A program made the position numbers and the translations under genes. This document shows positions 1 through 8,009 of a stretch of 25,764 nt of DNA, piece by piece. Every line of letters begins with the position of its first letter. Within the stretch, counting starts at the first letter, position 1. The notes under the pieces were generated by a model that ran no database searches, had not been told where the DNA came from, and saw only the letters and a list, made by a program, of their open reading frames with translations. Origin of the DNA: Bacillota bacterium (GTDB taxonomy: Bacteria > Bacillota > Clostridia > Acetivibrionales > JANLFN01); NCBI GenBank assembly GCA_023397675.1, contig JAEWTV010000059.1, positions 1-25,764 on the forward strand, read 5' to 3'.

Positions 1-369
1 CTTTCACCAAATGACAGCCTTGCAATAGGTATTATAGCTTCTCTTAAGAGTGCTGGTTATGGTTCAGCTTCAAAACCTTTTCCTATACTTACTGGCCAAG
101 ATTGTGACAAACCAAACGTTGTTGCAATGATGAACGGACAGCAGTCAATGTCAGTGTTTAAGGATACAAGAACTCTTGCTTCAAAGGTTGTTGAAATGGT
201 TGATGCTATCCTTAAAGGACAGCCTGCACCAACTAATGATACAGAGACTTATAACAATGGTAACAAGAAAGTACCATCCTTCCTCTGCGAACCAGTATTT
301 GGAGATAAGGACAATTACAAGAAATTGCTTATAGACAGTGGTTACTATAAGGAATCAGATCTTAAATAA
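1..369 (+). CDS. chvE: Sugar ABC transporter substrate-binding protein, ChvE type (C-terminal part, 5' end outside window)
   Basis: The reading frame is open from the first base of the window and ends with TAA at 367-369, giving the last 122 residues of a periplasmic-binding-protein-like lipoprotein. The stretch LSPNDSLAIGIIASLKSAGY, then TGQDCDKPNV and QSMSVFKDTRTLA, and an ending in SGYYKESDLK match my memory of the ChvE/multiple-monosaccharide binding protein family. Members of this family capture aldoses such as xylose, arabinose, glucose or galactose outside the membrane and deliver them to MmsA/MmsB. The next two genes encode exactly that ATPase and permease, which supports the call. 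The signal peptide and N-lobe lie outside the window, so ligand specificity cannot be judged. Confidence 0.9.
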   Translation, partial: LSPNDSLAIGIIASLKSAGYGSASKPFPILTGQDCDKPNVVAMMNGQQSMSVFKDTRTLASKVVEMVDAILKGQPAPTNDTETYNNGNKKVPSFLCEPVFGDKDNYKKLLIDSGYYKESDLK

Positions 370-393
370 TATAAAATTTATCTAATCATCCTT

Positions 394-427
394 CACAAGC
401 CGGACATCAAATGGTGTTCGGCTTGTG
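394..427 (+). terminator. Intercistronic hairpin between binding-protein and ATPase genes
   Basis: CACAAGCCGGACATC (394-408) pairs with GGTGTTCGGCTTGTG (413-427) across a 4-nt loop, giving a 15-bp stem with two G-U pairs. No run of T follows, so it is not a classical terminator. Such hairpins between a binding-protein gene and its transporter genes commonly stabilise the upstream mRNA or cause partial termination, so that the binding protein is made in excess. That role is inferred here. Confidence 0.6.
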
Positions 428-549
428 GATATATATGATCGAATGTATTTTTATCCAGTAAATGCACAATATAACCCATAGAGCAGGTATAAAGTTTTAC
501 AACTCTTTTGCAACTGTAAGTAACGCGATTCTAGAAGGGGTTGGTTATT

Positions 550-2088
550 ATGAATCAGATTATTCTTGAGATGGTGCAAATAACAAAAGAATTTCCAGGT
601 GTTAAAGCATTAAATAATGTTAATTTAAGTGTTAAACAAGGTGAAATTCATGCACTTGTAGGAGAAAACGGGGCAGGTAAATCTACCCTGATGAATGTTC
701 TCAGCGGTATTTATCCATATGGAACATATACCGGTAAAATATTGTTCAATTGTATTGAATGTAAGTTTAAAACTATTAAAGACAGTGAAAGAAAAGGAAT
801 AGTAATTATAAATCAGGAACTGGCCCTTGTCCCTTATCTCTCAATAGCTGAAAATATGTTTATTGGAAATGAAAGGGCAAAAAATGGCATAATTGATTGG
901 AATAAAACTCATGGACAATGTACTGAATTGCTTAAAAAGGTTGGTTTAAAAGAGAAATCAGATATTCACATTAAAGATATAAGCGTTGGTAAGCAGCAGC
1001 TTGTTGAAATTGCAAAAGCTCTTGCAAAAGAAGTTAGACTGCTGATACTTGATGAACCGACAGCAGCACTTAATGAAGAAGAATCCAATAATCTTCTTAA
1101 CCTGTTGCTTGAATTGAAAGCTGAAGGTATGACATCAATCCTGATATCACATAAGCTTAGTGAAGTATCAAAAGTTGCCGATTCAATTACAATAGTCCGT
1201 GACGGAGCTACTATAGAAACACTTATAAAGGGTGTTGATGATATAGGCGAAGACAGGATTATCAAAGGTATGGTAGGACGTGAGATTGTAGACAGATTCC
1301 CGAAAAGAGTATCAAAGATAGGTGATATAGCTTTTGAAATAAATAATTGGAACGCTTTTGATCCAATTGTAACTGAACGTCAAATGATAAAGAATGTAAA
1401 CATGAATGTTAGAAAAGGCGAAGTTGTTGGGTTGTACGGTTTAATGGGGGCCGGCAGAACAGAACTTGCCATGAGTATTTTTGGGAAAGTATATGGAAAG
1501 AACATTTCAGGTAAACTGAAAAAGGATGGACAGGAAATAACAGTAAATACTGTAAAAGATGCAATAGACAATCATATTGCTTATGTAACGGAAGATAGAA
1601 AAACATCTGGCTTGATATTAATAGATGATATAAAGTGGAATTCTTCACTTTCAAGCCTTGACCGGCTGAGCAAGCACCAGGTTATTGATGATAACAGAGA
1701 GATTCAAGCGGCTGAGGAGTATAGGAAAAAACTTAACATAAAGTCTTCAAGTATTCTTCAAAAGGTTGGTAACTTATCAGGCGGAAATCAGCAAAAAGTT
1801 GTTCTTAGTAAATGGATAATGGCACAACCGGATGTACTGATTCTGGATGAACCTACAAGAGGTATAGATGTAGGTGCCAAATATGAAATTTATACAATAA
1901 TTAATCAATTGGTCGCTGAAGGAAAATCAATAATCATTATCTCTTCTGAGCTTCCCGAGGTCTTAGGTATGAGCGACCGGATATATGTTATGAATGCAGG
2001 GAGAATTGTAGGAGAACTGGATAAAGACTGTGCTTCACAGGAAAACATTATGAAGTGTATTATGAACAGCAACAAGGAGGCGGTATAA
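550..2088 (+). CDS. mmsA: Monosaccharide ABC transporter ATP-binding protein (two ABC domains, MmsA/GguA type)
   Basis: This cytoplasmic ATPase powers sugar import with the neighbouring permease. It carries two ABC domains, as usual for carbohydrate uptake transporter family 2 (CUT2). The N-terminal domain has Walker A GENGAGKST (about residues 38-46), a variant signature SVGKQQ (145-150) and Walker B LLILDEP (164-170). The C-terminal domain has a degenerate Walker A, GLMGAGRTE (about 297), a signature LSGGNQQ (about 408) and Walker B VLILDEPTRGID (about 430). Degeneration of one P-loop is normal in this family. I chose the ATG at 550 over the in-frame TTG at 541 because the AGAAGGGG ribosome binding site ends at 540, leaving a spacing of 9. 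The 512-residue length is typical. The stop codon directly abuts the TTG start of the permease gene, so the two are translationally linked. Confidence 0.95.
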   Translation: MNQIILEMVQITKEFPGVKALNNVNLSVKQGEIHALVGENGAGKSTLMNVLSGIYPYGTYTGKILFNCIECKFKTIKDSERKGIVIINQELALVPYLSIAENMFIGNERAKNGIIDWNKTHGQCTELLKKVGLKEKSDIHIKDISVGKQQLVEIAKALAKEVRLLILDEPTAALNEEESNNLLNLLLELKAEGMTSILISHKLSEVSKVADSITIVRDGATIETLIKGVDDIGEDRIIKGMVGREIVDRFPKRVSKIGDIAFEINNWNAFDPIVTERQMIKNVNMNVRKGEVVGLYGLMGAGRTELAMSIFGKVYGKNISGKLKKDGQEITVNTVKDAIDNHIAYVTEDRKTSGLILIDDIKWNSSLSSLDRLSKHQVIDDNREIQAAEEYRKKLNIKSSSILQKVGNLSGGNQQKVVLSKWIMAQPDVLILDEPTRGIDVGAKYEIYTIINQLVAEGKSIIIISSELPEVLGMSDRIYVMNAGRIVGELDKDCASQENIMKCIMNSNKEAV

Positions 2089-3249
2089 TTGAATAGTTTA
2101 AAAAATGTTTTAAAAAATAACGTTAGACAATATGCCATGCTGATTGCCTTGGTATTTGCAATGATTTTATTTCAGATTTTAACATCAGGCACACTTTTAA
2201 AGCCCCAGAATGTTGCAAACTTAATTCTCCAAAATGGATATGTAATTATTCTTGCAATTGGTATGACTTTATGTATTTTAACAGGCGGTAACATCGACTT
2301 GTCAGTTGGTTCTGTAGTAGCATTTATCGGAGCAATGGTAGGTATATTCATAACTAAATGGAATATGAATATATACCTTGCAATCGGTTTGGCATTATTA
2401 GTTGGAGTAGCTGTAGGTGTATGGCAGGGATTCTTCATAGCATATGTTAAAATACCAGCATTTATTACAACTCTTGCAGGCATGCTTCTTTTCAGAGGTT
2501 TGACAAATACAATACTTCAGGGACAGACAATTTCACCTTTCCCTGAAGAGTTCTCTGATATTAGTGCCGGTTATATCCATGATATAGTAAAGGGTTCAAA
2601 ATTAAATGTTTTGACCATAATTGTAGGTGTAATTATAGCGGTTCTTTATCTGTTCCTTGAGTTCAGGAAAAGAGCCAACACTAAGAAATACAAATTTGAA
2701 GTTGTATCAATGCCTTTATTTGTCGGAAAACTTGTTGTTGTATTAGCTGCAATCGGACTTATGACGTACTGGCTGGCTGACTTTAAAGGAATTCCGATAG
2801 CTTTGGTTATTATTGGTGTTTTAGTAGTTGTATATTCATTCATTACAAGTAAAACTGTACCAGGTAGGCAAATATATGCAATGGGTGGTAATGAAAAGGC
2901 AGCAAGGCTTTCCGGTATCAAAACCAGCAAGGTTATGTTCCTGGTATACACTAACATGGCATTTTTGGCGGCTGTAGCAGGAATAATGTTTACATCACGA
3001 CTTAATGCAGCATCTCCTGTAGCCGGCAATAACTTCGAACTTGATGCCATCGCAGCCTGCTTCGTCGGCGGAGCTTCTGCTACAGGCGGCGTAGGAACCA
3101 TTACAGGTGCAATTATCGGTGCGTTCTTTATAGGTGTACTAAATAATGGTATGTCAATACTTGGAGTTGGAAGTGACTGGCAGATGACTATAAAAGGTTT
3201 GGTATTGCTGGGATCAGTAGCATTTGACGTACTTTCAAAGAAGAAGTAG
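2089..3249 (+). CDS. mmsB: Monosaccharide ABC transporter permease (MmsB/GguB type)
   Basis: A 386-residue integral membrane protein that forms the sugar channel with MmsA. Hydrophobic segments run through most of the length, starting at about residue 15, with the conserved CUT2 permease stretch LTGGNIDLSVGSVVAFIGA near residues 64-82. Near the C-terminus the pattern NFELDAIAACFVGGASATGG is the usual coupling-loop region of BPD_transp_2 permeases. The length is longer than ribose-type permeases (about 320) and matches the MmsB group, which has extra hydrophobic segments in the middle. It starts with TTG: AAGGAGG at 2074-2080 is 8 nt upstream, and no ATG alternative fits. It directly follows mmsA with no intergenic base. 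Confidence 0.93.
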   Translation: MNSLKNVLKNNVRQYAMLIALVFAMILFQILTSGTLLKPQNVANLILQNGYVIILAIGMTLCILTGGNIDLSVGSVVAFIGAMVGIFITKWNMNIYLAIGLALLVGVAVGVWQGFFIAYVKIPAFITTLAGMLLFRGLTNTILQGQTISPFPEEFSDISAGYIHDIVKGSKLNVLTIIVGVIIAVLYLFLEFRKRANTKKYKFEVVSMPLFVGKLVVVLAAIGLMTYWLADFKGIPIALVIIGVLVVVYSFITSKTVPGRQIYAMGGNEKAARLSGIKTSKVMFLVYTNMAFLAAVAGIMFTSRLNAASPVAGNNFELDAIAACFVGGASATGGVGTITGAIIGAFFIGVLNNGMSILGVGSDWQMTIKGLVLLGSVAFDVLSKKK

Positions 3250-3298
3250 GACATAAAAGGTACTTTATGCTAAAATATTTACAGGTGGGGTGAGGAAA

Positions 3299-3844
3299 AT
3301 GCTAACCGAAGAATTATATCAAAAAGCCTGTAAAGAAGCTTTAGCGTACCTGGATAAAGCAGGAATAGTCATAACTGATTCTGAAAGAAAAAGTATGGAA
3401 GTAGCTGAATACGGATTAGGCATTCTGGAAGAAATAGGACTTGAACTGATTGTTTATGTGAATACGGAAAAATGTTGTGCAAAAGAACTGGTGTTGTTTC
3501 CAGGACAGACATGCCCTGAACACAGACATCCTGAAATAGCAGGTGAACCTGGCAAGGAAGAGACTTTCCGTGTAAGGTGGGGAAAAGCATATCTTTATGT
3601 GCCGGGAACACCTGCTGATAATCCTAAAGCCTCTGCTCCAAAAAGCAGAGAACAATATTTTACTGTTTGGCATGAAATTGAATTAAACCCAGGGCAACAG
3701 TACACAATAATGCCCGATACACTTCATTGGTTCCAGGCTGGGCCTGAGGGAGCAATTATATCTGAGTTCTCTACTAAAAGCAGAGATGAATTCGATATAT
3801 ATACAGATCCTGATATTAACCCGGCGTTAGACAGAAAGGTTTAA
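3299..3844 (+). CDS. D-lyxose/D-mannose isomerase (cupin family)
   Basis: A 181-residue cupin enzyme of the D-lyxose ketol-isomerase family (EC 5.3.1.15), which interconverts D-lyxose with D-xylulose and usually also D-mannose with D-fructose. Visible metal ligands are the two His of CPEHRHP (about residues 75 and 77), Glu in GKEETF (about 88) and His in DTLHWF (about 143), the expected His-His-Glu-His set for a divalent metal. The repeated WHEIEL and PGQQYTIMPD strands fit the double-stranded beta-helix. The ATG at 3299 is preferred: AGGTGGGG (3283-3290) lies 8 nt upstream and overlaps the alternative GTG at 3290. It sits 50 nt after the sugar permease and 6 nt before a fructokinase gene, so the operon logic favours mannose to fructose to fructose-6-phosphate, as no xylulokinase is present. 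The family is confident; the physiological substrate is inferred. Confidence 0.88.
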   Translation: MLTEELYQKACKEALAYLDKAGIVITDSERKSMEVAEYGLGILEEIGLELIVYVNTEKCCAKELVLFPGQTCPEHRHPEIAGEPGKEETFRVRWGKAYLYVPGTPADNPKASAPKSREQYFTVWHEIELNPGQQYTIMPDTLHWFQAGPEGAIISEFSTKSRDEFDIYTDPDINPALDRKV

Positions 3845-3850
3845 TTTCAT

Positions 3851-4813
3851 ATGCTTGATGTAACTGCCTTAGGAGAAATACTTATAGATTTTACACCTGC
3901 TGGGACTCCAGGTAACGGGAATATATGCTTCGAAAGAAATCCCGGAGGAGCACCGGCGAATGTTCTTGCCGCCTTATCCAGACTGGGTGGGAAAACTGCT
4001 TTTATAGGCAAAGTTGGAGAAGATTTATTCGGTAAGTACCTTACACAGGTTCTTAAACAACATTCTATTAATATTGAAGGCCTGAGAACAACCAGCGAAG
4101 CTAAAACTACACTTGCGTTTGTGCAGTTGGATGAGAATGGAGACAGGTCTTTCAGTTTTTATCGGAATCCCGGTGCAGACACTGTTCTGGAACCTTCTGA
4201 AGTGAATTATGGATTAATTGGGCAATCAAAGATATTTCATTTTGGTTCACTGACATTGACGGATGAACCTTCAAGAAGTTCTACATTAGCTGCGCTTGAA
4301 CATGCCAGAAAAAGTGGTTGTATAATTTCGTACGACCCTAATCTAAGGCCGGCACTTTGGAAGAACCTTGAAGAAGCCAAAAAGCGTATTATGTCGGTAT
4401 TACCTGGCGTGGATATACTTAAGATTTCCGAAGAGGAGCTTGAGTTTATAACAGAGACAAACGCTATTGAAACTGGAAGCAGAGAGCTTTGCAGGAAATT
4501 CAATATAAAACTCGTGCTTATTACAAGAGGAGCGCTTGGATGCTATTTCAGACTGGGGGATGAGACTGCAGATGTTCCCACCTTCAGTCAAATAAAGGCT
4601 GTAGATACAACCGGTGCAGGAGATGCTTTCCTAGGAGGATTTTTATACTCTGTTTTGTCCAACAAAATTAGCAGCATAGAACAACTTACCAAAGATGATA
4701 TTATAAAGATGGTAAGATTTTCGAATGCTGTTGCATCAATCTGCACAAGCCGAAGAGGGGCTATACCTGCAATGCCTCAATTGGGTGAGGTATTGGCTTT
4801 GTTAAATAGCTGA
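3851..4813 (+). CDS. Fructokinase / PfkB-family sugar kinase
   Basis: A 320-residue ribokinase-like kinase. PfkB signature 1 is NPGGAPANVLAALSRLGG (residues 30-47) and signature 2 is DTTGAGDAF (252-260), with Asp258 as the catalytic base and the GAG turn forming the anion hole. The N-terminal ALGEILIDF and the PGGAPANV pattern are typical of fructokinases (EC 2.7.1.4) rather than of adenosine or 1-phosphofructokinases. It would phosphorylate fructose made by the upstream isomerase into fructose-6-phosphate for glycolysis. The gene starts 6 nt after the isomerase stop with only a weak AAAGGT ribosome binding site, suggesting coupling. It is the last gene of the sugar operon and is followed by an intrinsic terminator. 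Substrate assignment between fructose and another hexose cannot be settled from sequence alone. Confidence 0.88.
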   Translation: MLDVTALGEILIDFTPAGTPGNGNICFERNPGGAPANVLAALSRLGGKTAFIGKVGEDLFGKYLTQVLKQHSINIEGLRTTSEAKTTLAFVQLDENGDRSFSFYRNPGADTVLEPSEVNYGLIGQSKIFHFGSLTLTDEPSRSSTLAALEHARKSGCIISYDPNLRPALWKNLEEAKKRIMSVLPGVDILKISEEELEFITETNAIETGSRELCRKFNIKLVLITRGALGCYFRLGDETADVPTFSQIKAVDTTGAGDAFLGGFLYSVLSNKISSIEQLTKDDIIKMVRFSNAVASICTSRRGAIPAMPQLGEVLALLNS

Positions 4814-4853
4814 TTTGAATATAAAAAATCAAAATGGCCTCTTAAAAAAAGGA

Positions 4854-4882
4854 TGGCTTTTTAATTAGAAGCCAGTTTTTTT
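4854..4882 (+). terminator. Rho-independent terminator of the sugar operon
   Basis: TGGCTT (4854-4859) pairs with AAGCCA (4869-4874), extended inward by a T-G pair, followed by GTTTTTTT to 4882. It lies 41 nt after the fructokinase stop codon. Confidence 0.8.
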
Positions 4883-5065
4883 ATGTAATACAGAATGTAA
4901 CTGTAAAAAATAAATAAATATTTAACAAACTTATATTTTGCGAGAAATTCTTGATGCCGTGCCAAGATAGTGTGATATTTTAGATACACCATGATTTTCG
5001 GCTAAAATTCGCTAAAAATAGCGCTCATATTATGTGTCCTTTTTTTAGTACATATGTTACATTAG
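4883..5065. other. AT-rich intergenic region upstream of the dehydrogenase promoter
   Basis: No convincing ORF or RNA gene is visible here. A short dyad CGCTA-AAAA-TAGCG lies at 5010-5023, partly repeated as GGCTAAAATTCGCTAAAA just before it. It is about 45 nt upstream of the candidate -35 box, so it could be a regulator site, but it matches no operator consensus that I recognise. A half-site resembling the redox regulator Rex (TTAACAA, about 4921-4927) is present without a clear partner. Confidence 0.35.
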
Positions 5066-5095
5066 TTGAGATATGCTTTTTTGAGTTTATATAAA
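5066..5095 (+). promoter_or_regulatory. Candidate sigma-A promoter of the lactate/malate dehydrogenase gene
   Basis: TTGAGA (5066-5071) and TATAAA (5090-5095) are separated by 18 nt. The -10 box ends 39 nt upstream of the ATG. It is the best match in the intergenic region and follows a terminator, as expected for an independent unit. Confidence 0.55.
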
Positions 5096-5134
5096 TAAAC
5101 ATGCTGCATAAATGTTATTATTGGGGAGGATTAT

Positions 5135-6085
5135 ATGTCAAAAGGTAAAACGAAGGTAGCAATAATCGGTACAGGGTTTGTAGGTGCGTCAATAGCTTTT
5201 GCAATGACAATAAACAAGCTCGCAAGTGAGATTGTCCTGATAGATGTAAATAAGGACAAAGCAATTGGGGAGGCAATGGATATAAACCATGCACTTCCTT
5301 TTATCGAACAAATGTCAATATACGCAGGTGATTATAAGGATTGTGCAGATTGTGACGTTATCGTTATTACTGCAGGCCTTAACAGAAAGCCTGGAGATAC
5401 AAGGCTTGACCTTGCAAAGAAAAATGTTGCAATTGCAAAGGACATAACCAGTAACATAATGAAATACTATACAGGTGGAGTAATTCTTGTTGTAGCAAAC
5501 CCTGTAGATATTATGACATACATGATTCAGAAGTGGTCAGGACTTCCAAACGGAAGAGTCTTAGGTACAGGAACAGTTCTTGACAGTTCAAGATTCAGAT
5601 ATCTCTTAAGTGCAAAGCTTAATATCGACGTAAGAAATGTTCACGGATATATTATTGGTGAACATGGTGACAGCCAACTTCCAGCTTGGAGTGCTACTCA
5701 CGTTGCAGGAAAGAAAATTGATGAGTATTGTTCAATTCCTGGAAGTGGCATTACTGAAGCTGATAAGGCTACAATAGCTGAAGAAGTTAAAACAGCCGGT
5801 GCTGAGATCATCAAAACTAAGGGTGCAACATACTATGCTATTGCAATTACTGTAAACACAGTAGTTGAAACACTTCTTAAAGGTCAGAATACAATCAGAA
5901 CAGTAAGCAGTGTTTTAAATGGCGAATATGGTATAAGCGATGTAGCAATTAGTGTTCCAGCTATTGTTAACTCAAATGGTGTTGTACAGGTACTTGATTT
6001 GGATCTTTCCGAAGATGAAAAAGCTGCTTTGAAGAATTCAGCCGATCAGGTTAAGTCAATACTTGACAGCGTAAAGGATATGTAA
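5135..6085 (+). CDS. L-lactate/malate dehydrogenase family; probable malate dehydrogenase
   Basis: A 316-residue NAD-dependent 2-hydroxyacid dehydrogenase. The Rossmann motif GTGFVGASIA is at residues 12-21, the NAD-selecting Asp at 37, catalytic His177 in GEHGDSQ, its partner Asp150 and the substrate-carboxylate Arg153 in LDSSRFRYLL. The overall sequence looks like bacterial L-lactate dehydrogenase, including the GDTRLDL loop with catalytic Arg90. However, the residue that sets specificity (Gln102 in Bacillus LDH numbering, in the ANQKPG motif) is Arg84 here, in LNRKPG. In this superfamily Gln favours pyruvate and Arg favours oxaloacetate, and a single Gln-to-Arg change is known to convert LDH into MDH. 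Malate dehydrogenase activity is therefore more likely, though an automatic label of lactate dehydrogenase is possible. The start has a strong GGGGAGGA site. It is monocistronic, with its own promoter and terminator. Confidence 0.9.
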   Translation: MSKGKTKVAIIGTGFVGASIAFAMTINKLASEIVLIDVNKDKAIGEAMDINHALPFIEQMSIYAGDYKDCADCDVIVITAGLNRKPGDTRLDLAKKNVAIAKDITSNIMKYYTGGVILVVANPVDIMTYMIQKWSGLPNGRVLGTGTVLDSSRFRYLLSAKLNIDVRNVHGYIIGEHGDSQLPAWSATHVAGKKIDEYCSIPGSGITEADKATIAEEVKTAGAEIIKTKGATYYAIAITVNTVVETLLKGQNTIRTVSSVLNGEYGISDVAISVPAIVNSNGVVQVLDLDLSEDEKAALKNSADQVKSILDSVKDM

Positions 6086-6106
6086 TCTATTTACAAGCAA
6101 ATTTTT

Positions 6107-6141
6107 AGGGTTGTCCGTTTAAAATATGGACAGCCCTTTTT
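6107..6141 (+). terminator. Rho-independent terminator after the dehydrogenase
   Basis: AGGGTTGTCC (6107-6116) pairs with GGACAGCCCT (6128-6137), a 10-bp stem with one G-U pair and an 11-nt loop. The T run 6137-6141 follows. Confidence 0.9.
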
Positions 6142-6170
6142 GTTTTAGAGCTAAAACCCTTAGTATTACT

Positions 6171-6198
6171 TTGCATAACCTTTAATGAGTGGTAGAAT
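6171..6198 (+). promoter_or_regulatory. Candidate promoter of the MFS exporter operon
   Basis: TTGCAT (6171-6176) and TAGAAT (6193-6198) are spaced by 16 nt. The -10 box is 35 nt upstream of the chosen start codon and just after the preceding terminator. Confidence 0.55.
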
Positions 6199-6233
6199 AA
6201 TCTTTGTATCTGTAAATTGAAGGAGTGAATTGG

Positions 6234-7688
6234 TTGGATTCTGGTAAAAGAGGCTTGGTTGCGGCACTAATGGTTGCTATGTTTTTAGGTGCTGTGGAAG
6301 GAACAATTGTTACAACAGCAATGCCTACAATAATAAAAGATCTTAATGGTTTTGAGATCATAAGCTGGACCTTTTCACTCTATCTCCTTACATCCGCTGT
6401 TTCAACGCCTGTTTATGGCAAGCTTGCTGATTTGTATGGCAGAAAAAATATTCTTTCCATTGGTATTTTGATATTCATAGCGGGAAGTTCTCTTTGCGGG
6501 CTTTCTCAAAATATGTATCAGTTAATTGCTTTCAGAGCGATACAGGGTTTTGGTGCAGGTTCAATCTTTACTATAACTTATACCATCGTTGGAGATGTTT
6601 TTGAAATTGAAGAAAGAGCAAAGGTTCAGGGAATAATCAGTACTGTTTGGGGAGTTGCAAGCCTTGCAGGTCCTTTCCTGGGGGGATTCCTGATTGACAG
6701 CCTTTCGTGGCACTGGATTTTCTTTATCAATGTACCCTTTGGAATACTGTCTGTTATAATGCTGCAGAAAAACTTCGCAGAAAAGTTTATTAAAAGTAAG
6801 CATAAGATTGATTTTTTAGGTATTATTGTTTTAATGGCAGCTATAATTTTATTGTTGTATGGCTCACTTGCAGGCGGTGAGAGCAATAAATGGCTGTCAC
6901 CACTTGTAATAATTCTGTTTGTGGTATCGTTGCTTCTTTTTGTTATTTTTTACTTTGTGGAGCGAAAAGCCAAAGAACCGATAGTACCGTTTGATATATT
7001 TACAAAATCGAGCATAACAGTAAATATAATAAGTTTCCTGAGCTGTGTAATCCTTATAGGTGCCGATGTGTACATACCTCTGTACATTCAGAATGTATTA
7101 GGTTATAATGCTACCGTATCAGGTCTCGCAATGGCTCCAATGTCCATATCGTGGTTACTTTCATCATTTTTGGTAGCCAAGGCCATATTAAAGTATGGAG
7201 AGAAGATAGTAATTATTTTATCGTCAATAATTGTATTCGCAAGCTCAGCACTATTGATAACCTTGCAAAGCAATTCACCCATTGCCATGATTATTATTTT
7301 TTCTTTTATTATGGGGTTCGGATTCGGTGGCAGTCTTACAACGCTTACAATTATGGTGCAGGAATCTGTAGGATATGAAAAAAGGGGAGTTGCAATGGCG
7401 TCAAATTCCCTTATACGTACGTTAGGTCAAACTATAGGGGTAAGTATACTGGGAAGTGTATTCAATTTGAATATTGTCAGTTATTTTAATAATAAAGGTA
7501 TAAAAGGAATAGTACCAAATGATTTGTATTCCTCAAAAATGTCTGAGACAGGCATAAACAGTGGACAGGTAATACAATCACTAAGTTCTTCTCTGTATAT
7601 TATATTTGCAGTGCTTACCGTTGTGGCAGTTTTATGTTTGGGACTATCCTTGTTATTGAAAAGCAAGCTTAAGAAACAGGAAGATTAG
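6234..7688 (+). CDS. MFS drug exporter, DHA2 (EmrB/QacA) family, 14 TM
   Basis: A proton-driven membrane exporter of about 484 residues. The hydrophobic profile is consistent with 14 transmembrane helices, the DHA2 number. Motif A is GKLADLYGRKN between helices 2 and 3, the D1-like motif is near FRAIQGFGAG, and antiporter motif C appears as GVASLAGPFLGG in helix 5. The N-terminal EGTIVTTAMPTIIKDL, with its acidic Glu and MPTI, is characteristic of EmrB/QacA proteins that expel drugs or other amphiphilic compounds. I prefer the TTG at 6234, because the AAGGAG site (6220-6225) is 8 nt upstream and the alternative GTG at 6225 overlaps it. It heads a three-gene unit with a cysteine-rich protein and an XRE regulator, so that regulator is a candidate controller of this exporter. 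The actual substrate is unknown. Confidence 0.9.
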   Translation: MDSGKRGLVAALMVAMFLGAVEGTIVTTAMPTIIKDLNGFEIISWTFSLYLLTSAVSTPVYGKLADLYGRKNILSIGILIFIAGSSLCGLSQNMYQLIAFRAIQGFGAGSIFTITYTIVGDVFEIEERAKVQGIISTVWGVASLAGPFLGGFLIDSLSWHWIFFINVPFGILSVIMLQKNFAEKFIKSKHKIDFLGIIVLMAAIILLLYGSLAGGESNKWLSPLVIILFVVSLLLFVIFYFVERKAKEPIVPFDIFTKSSITVNIISFLSCVILIGADVYIPLYIQNVLGYNATVSGLAMAPMSISWLLSSFLVAKAILKYGEKIVIILSSIIVFASSALLITLQSNSPIAMIIIFSFIMGFGFGGSLTTLTIMVQESVGYEKRGVAMASNSLIRTLGQTIGVSILGSVFNLNIVSYFNNKGIKGIVPNDLYSSKMSETGINSGQVIQSLSSSLYIIFAVLTVVAVLCLGLSLLLKSKLKKQED

Positions 7689-7701
7689 GAGGCAGTAAAA
7701 T

Positions 7702-7986
7702 ATGCATGAGTGTATTTGCAGCAGTTGTAAAAATCTTAAAGGTATTATCGATGATAATGGGGAAGTAAATAATTATGAATGTCAGTATGGTTACCCGTCA
7801 GAATCATGTGAAAGTTGTGATGTCGGTGAGTGCGATATTTCATGTGAAAATTATATTAGTGATGATGAAGAAAATGCTTCAACCGTTATAAGGTGTGAAG
7901 GCTGCGGCAAGGAACTTACGCAGGTTTGCGGGGATAATGGTGAAGGGGTGGTTTATTGTATGGACTGCTACCTTAAGAACCTTTAA
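7702..7986 (+). CDS. Small cysteine-rich protein, putative metal-binding (unknown function)
   Basis: A 94-residue acidic protein that I do not recognise as a named family. It has 13 cysteines, at about residues 4, 6, 9, 27, 36, 39, 44, 48, 65, 68, 76, 86 and 89. The N-terminal half has CICSSC and a CESCDVGECDISC cluster. The C-terminal part, RCEGCGKEL ... VYCMDCYLKNL, is a recognisable zinc-ribbon pattern of paired CxxC knuckles. There is no signal peptide or membrane segment. It starts 14 nt after the exporter stop, with AGGAGGC well placed, and is followed 24 nt later by the XRE/S24 gene, so it is very probably cotranscribed. A metal- or redox-sensing or zinc-binding adaptor role is possible, but this is only inferred from the cysteines. 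Confidence 0.8.
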   Translation: MHECICSSCKNLKGIIDDNGEVNNYECQYGYPSESCESCDVGECDISCENYISDDEENASTVIRCEGCGKELTQVCGDNGEGVVYCMDCYLKNL

Positions 7987-8009
7987 TACAGCTATTACGG
8001 GAGGTTTCA

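Noticed and set aside
2646..3254. A 202-codon minus-strand ORF opposite the permease gene
   Set aside because: It lies wholly antisense to a well-conserved permease and its translation has no recognisable domain. It is a shadow of biased codon use.
4883..5065. A Rex or CcpA operator upstream of the dehydrogenase
   Set aside because: Only a half-site similar to TTAACAA is present and no cre-like palindrome was found. The CGCTA dyad matches no consensus that I recognise.
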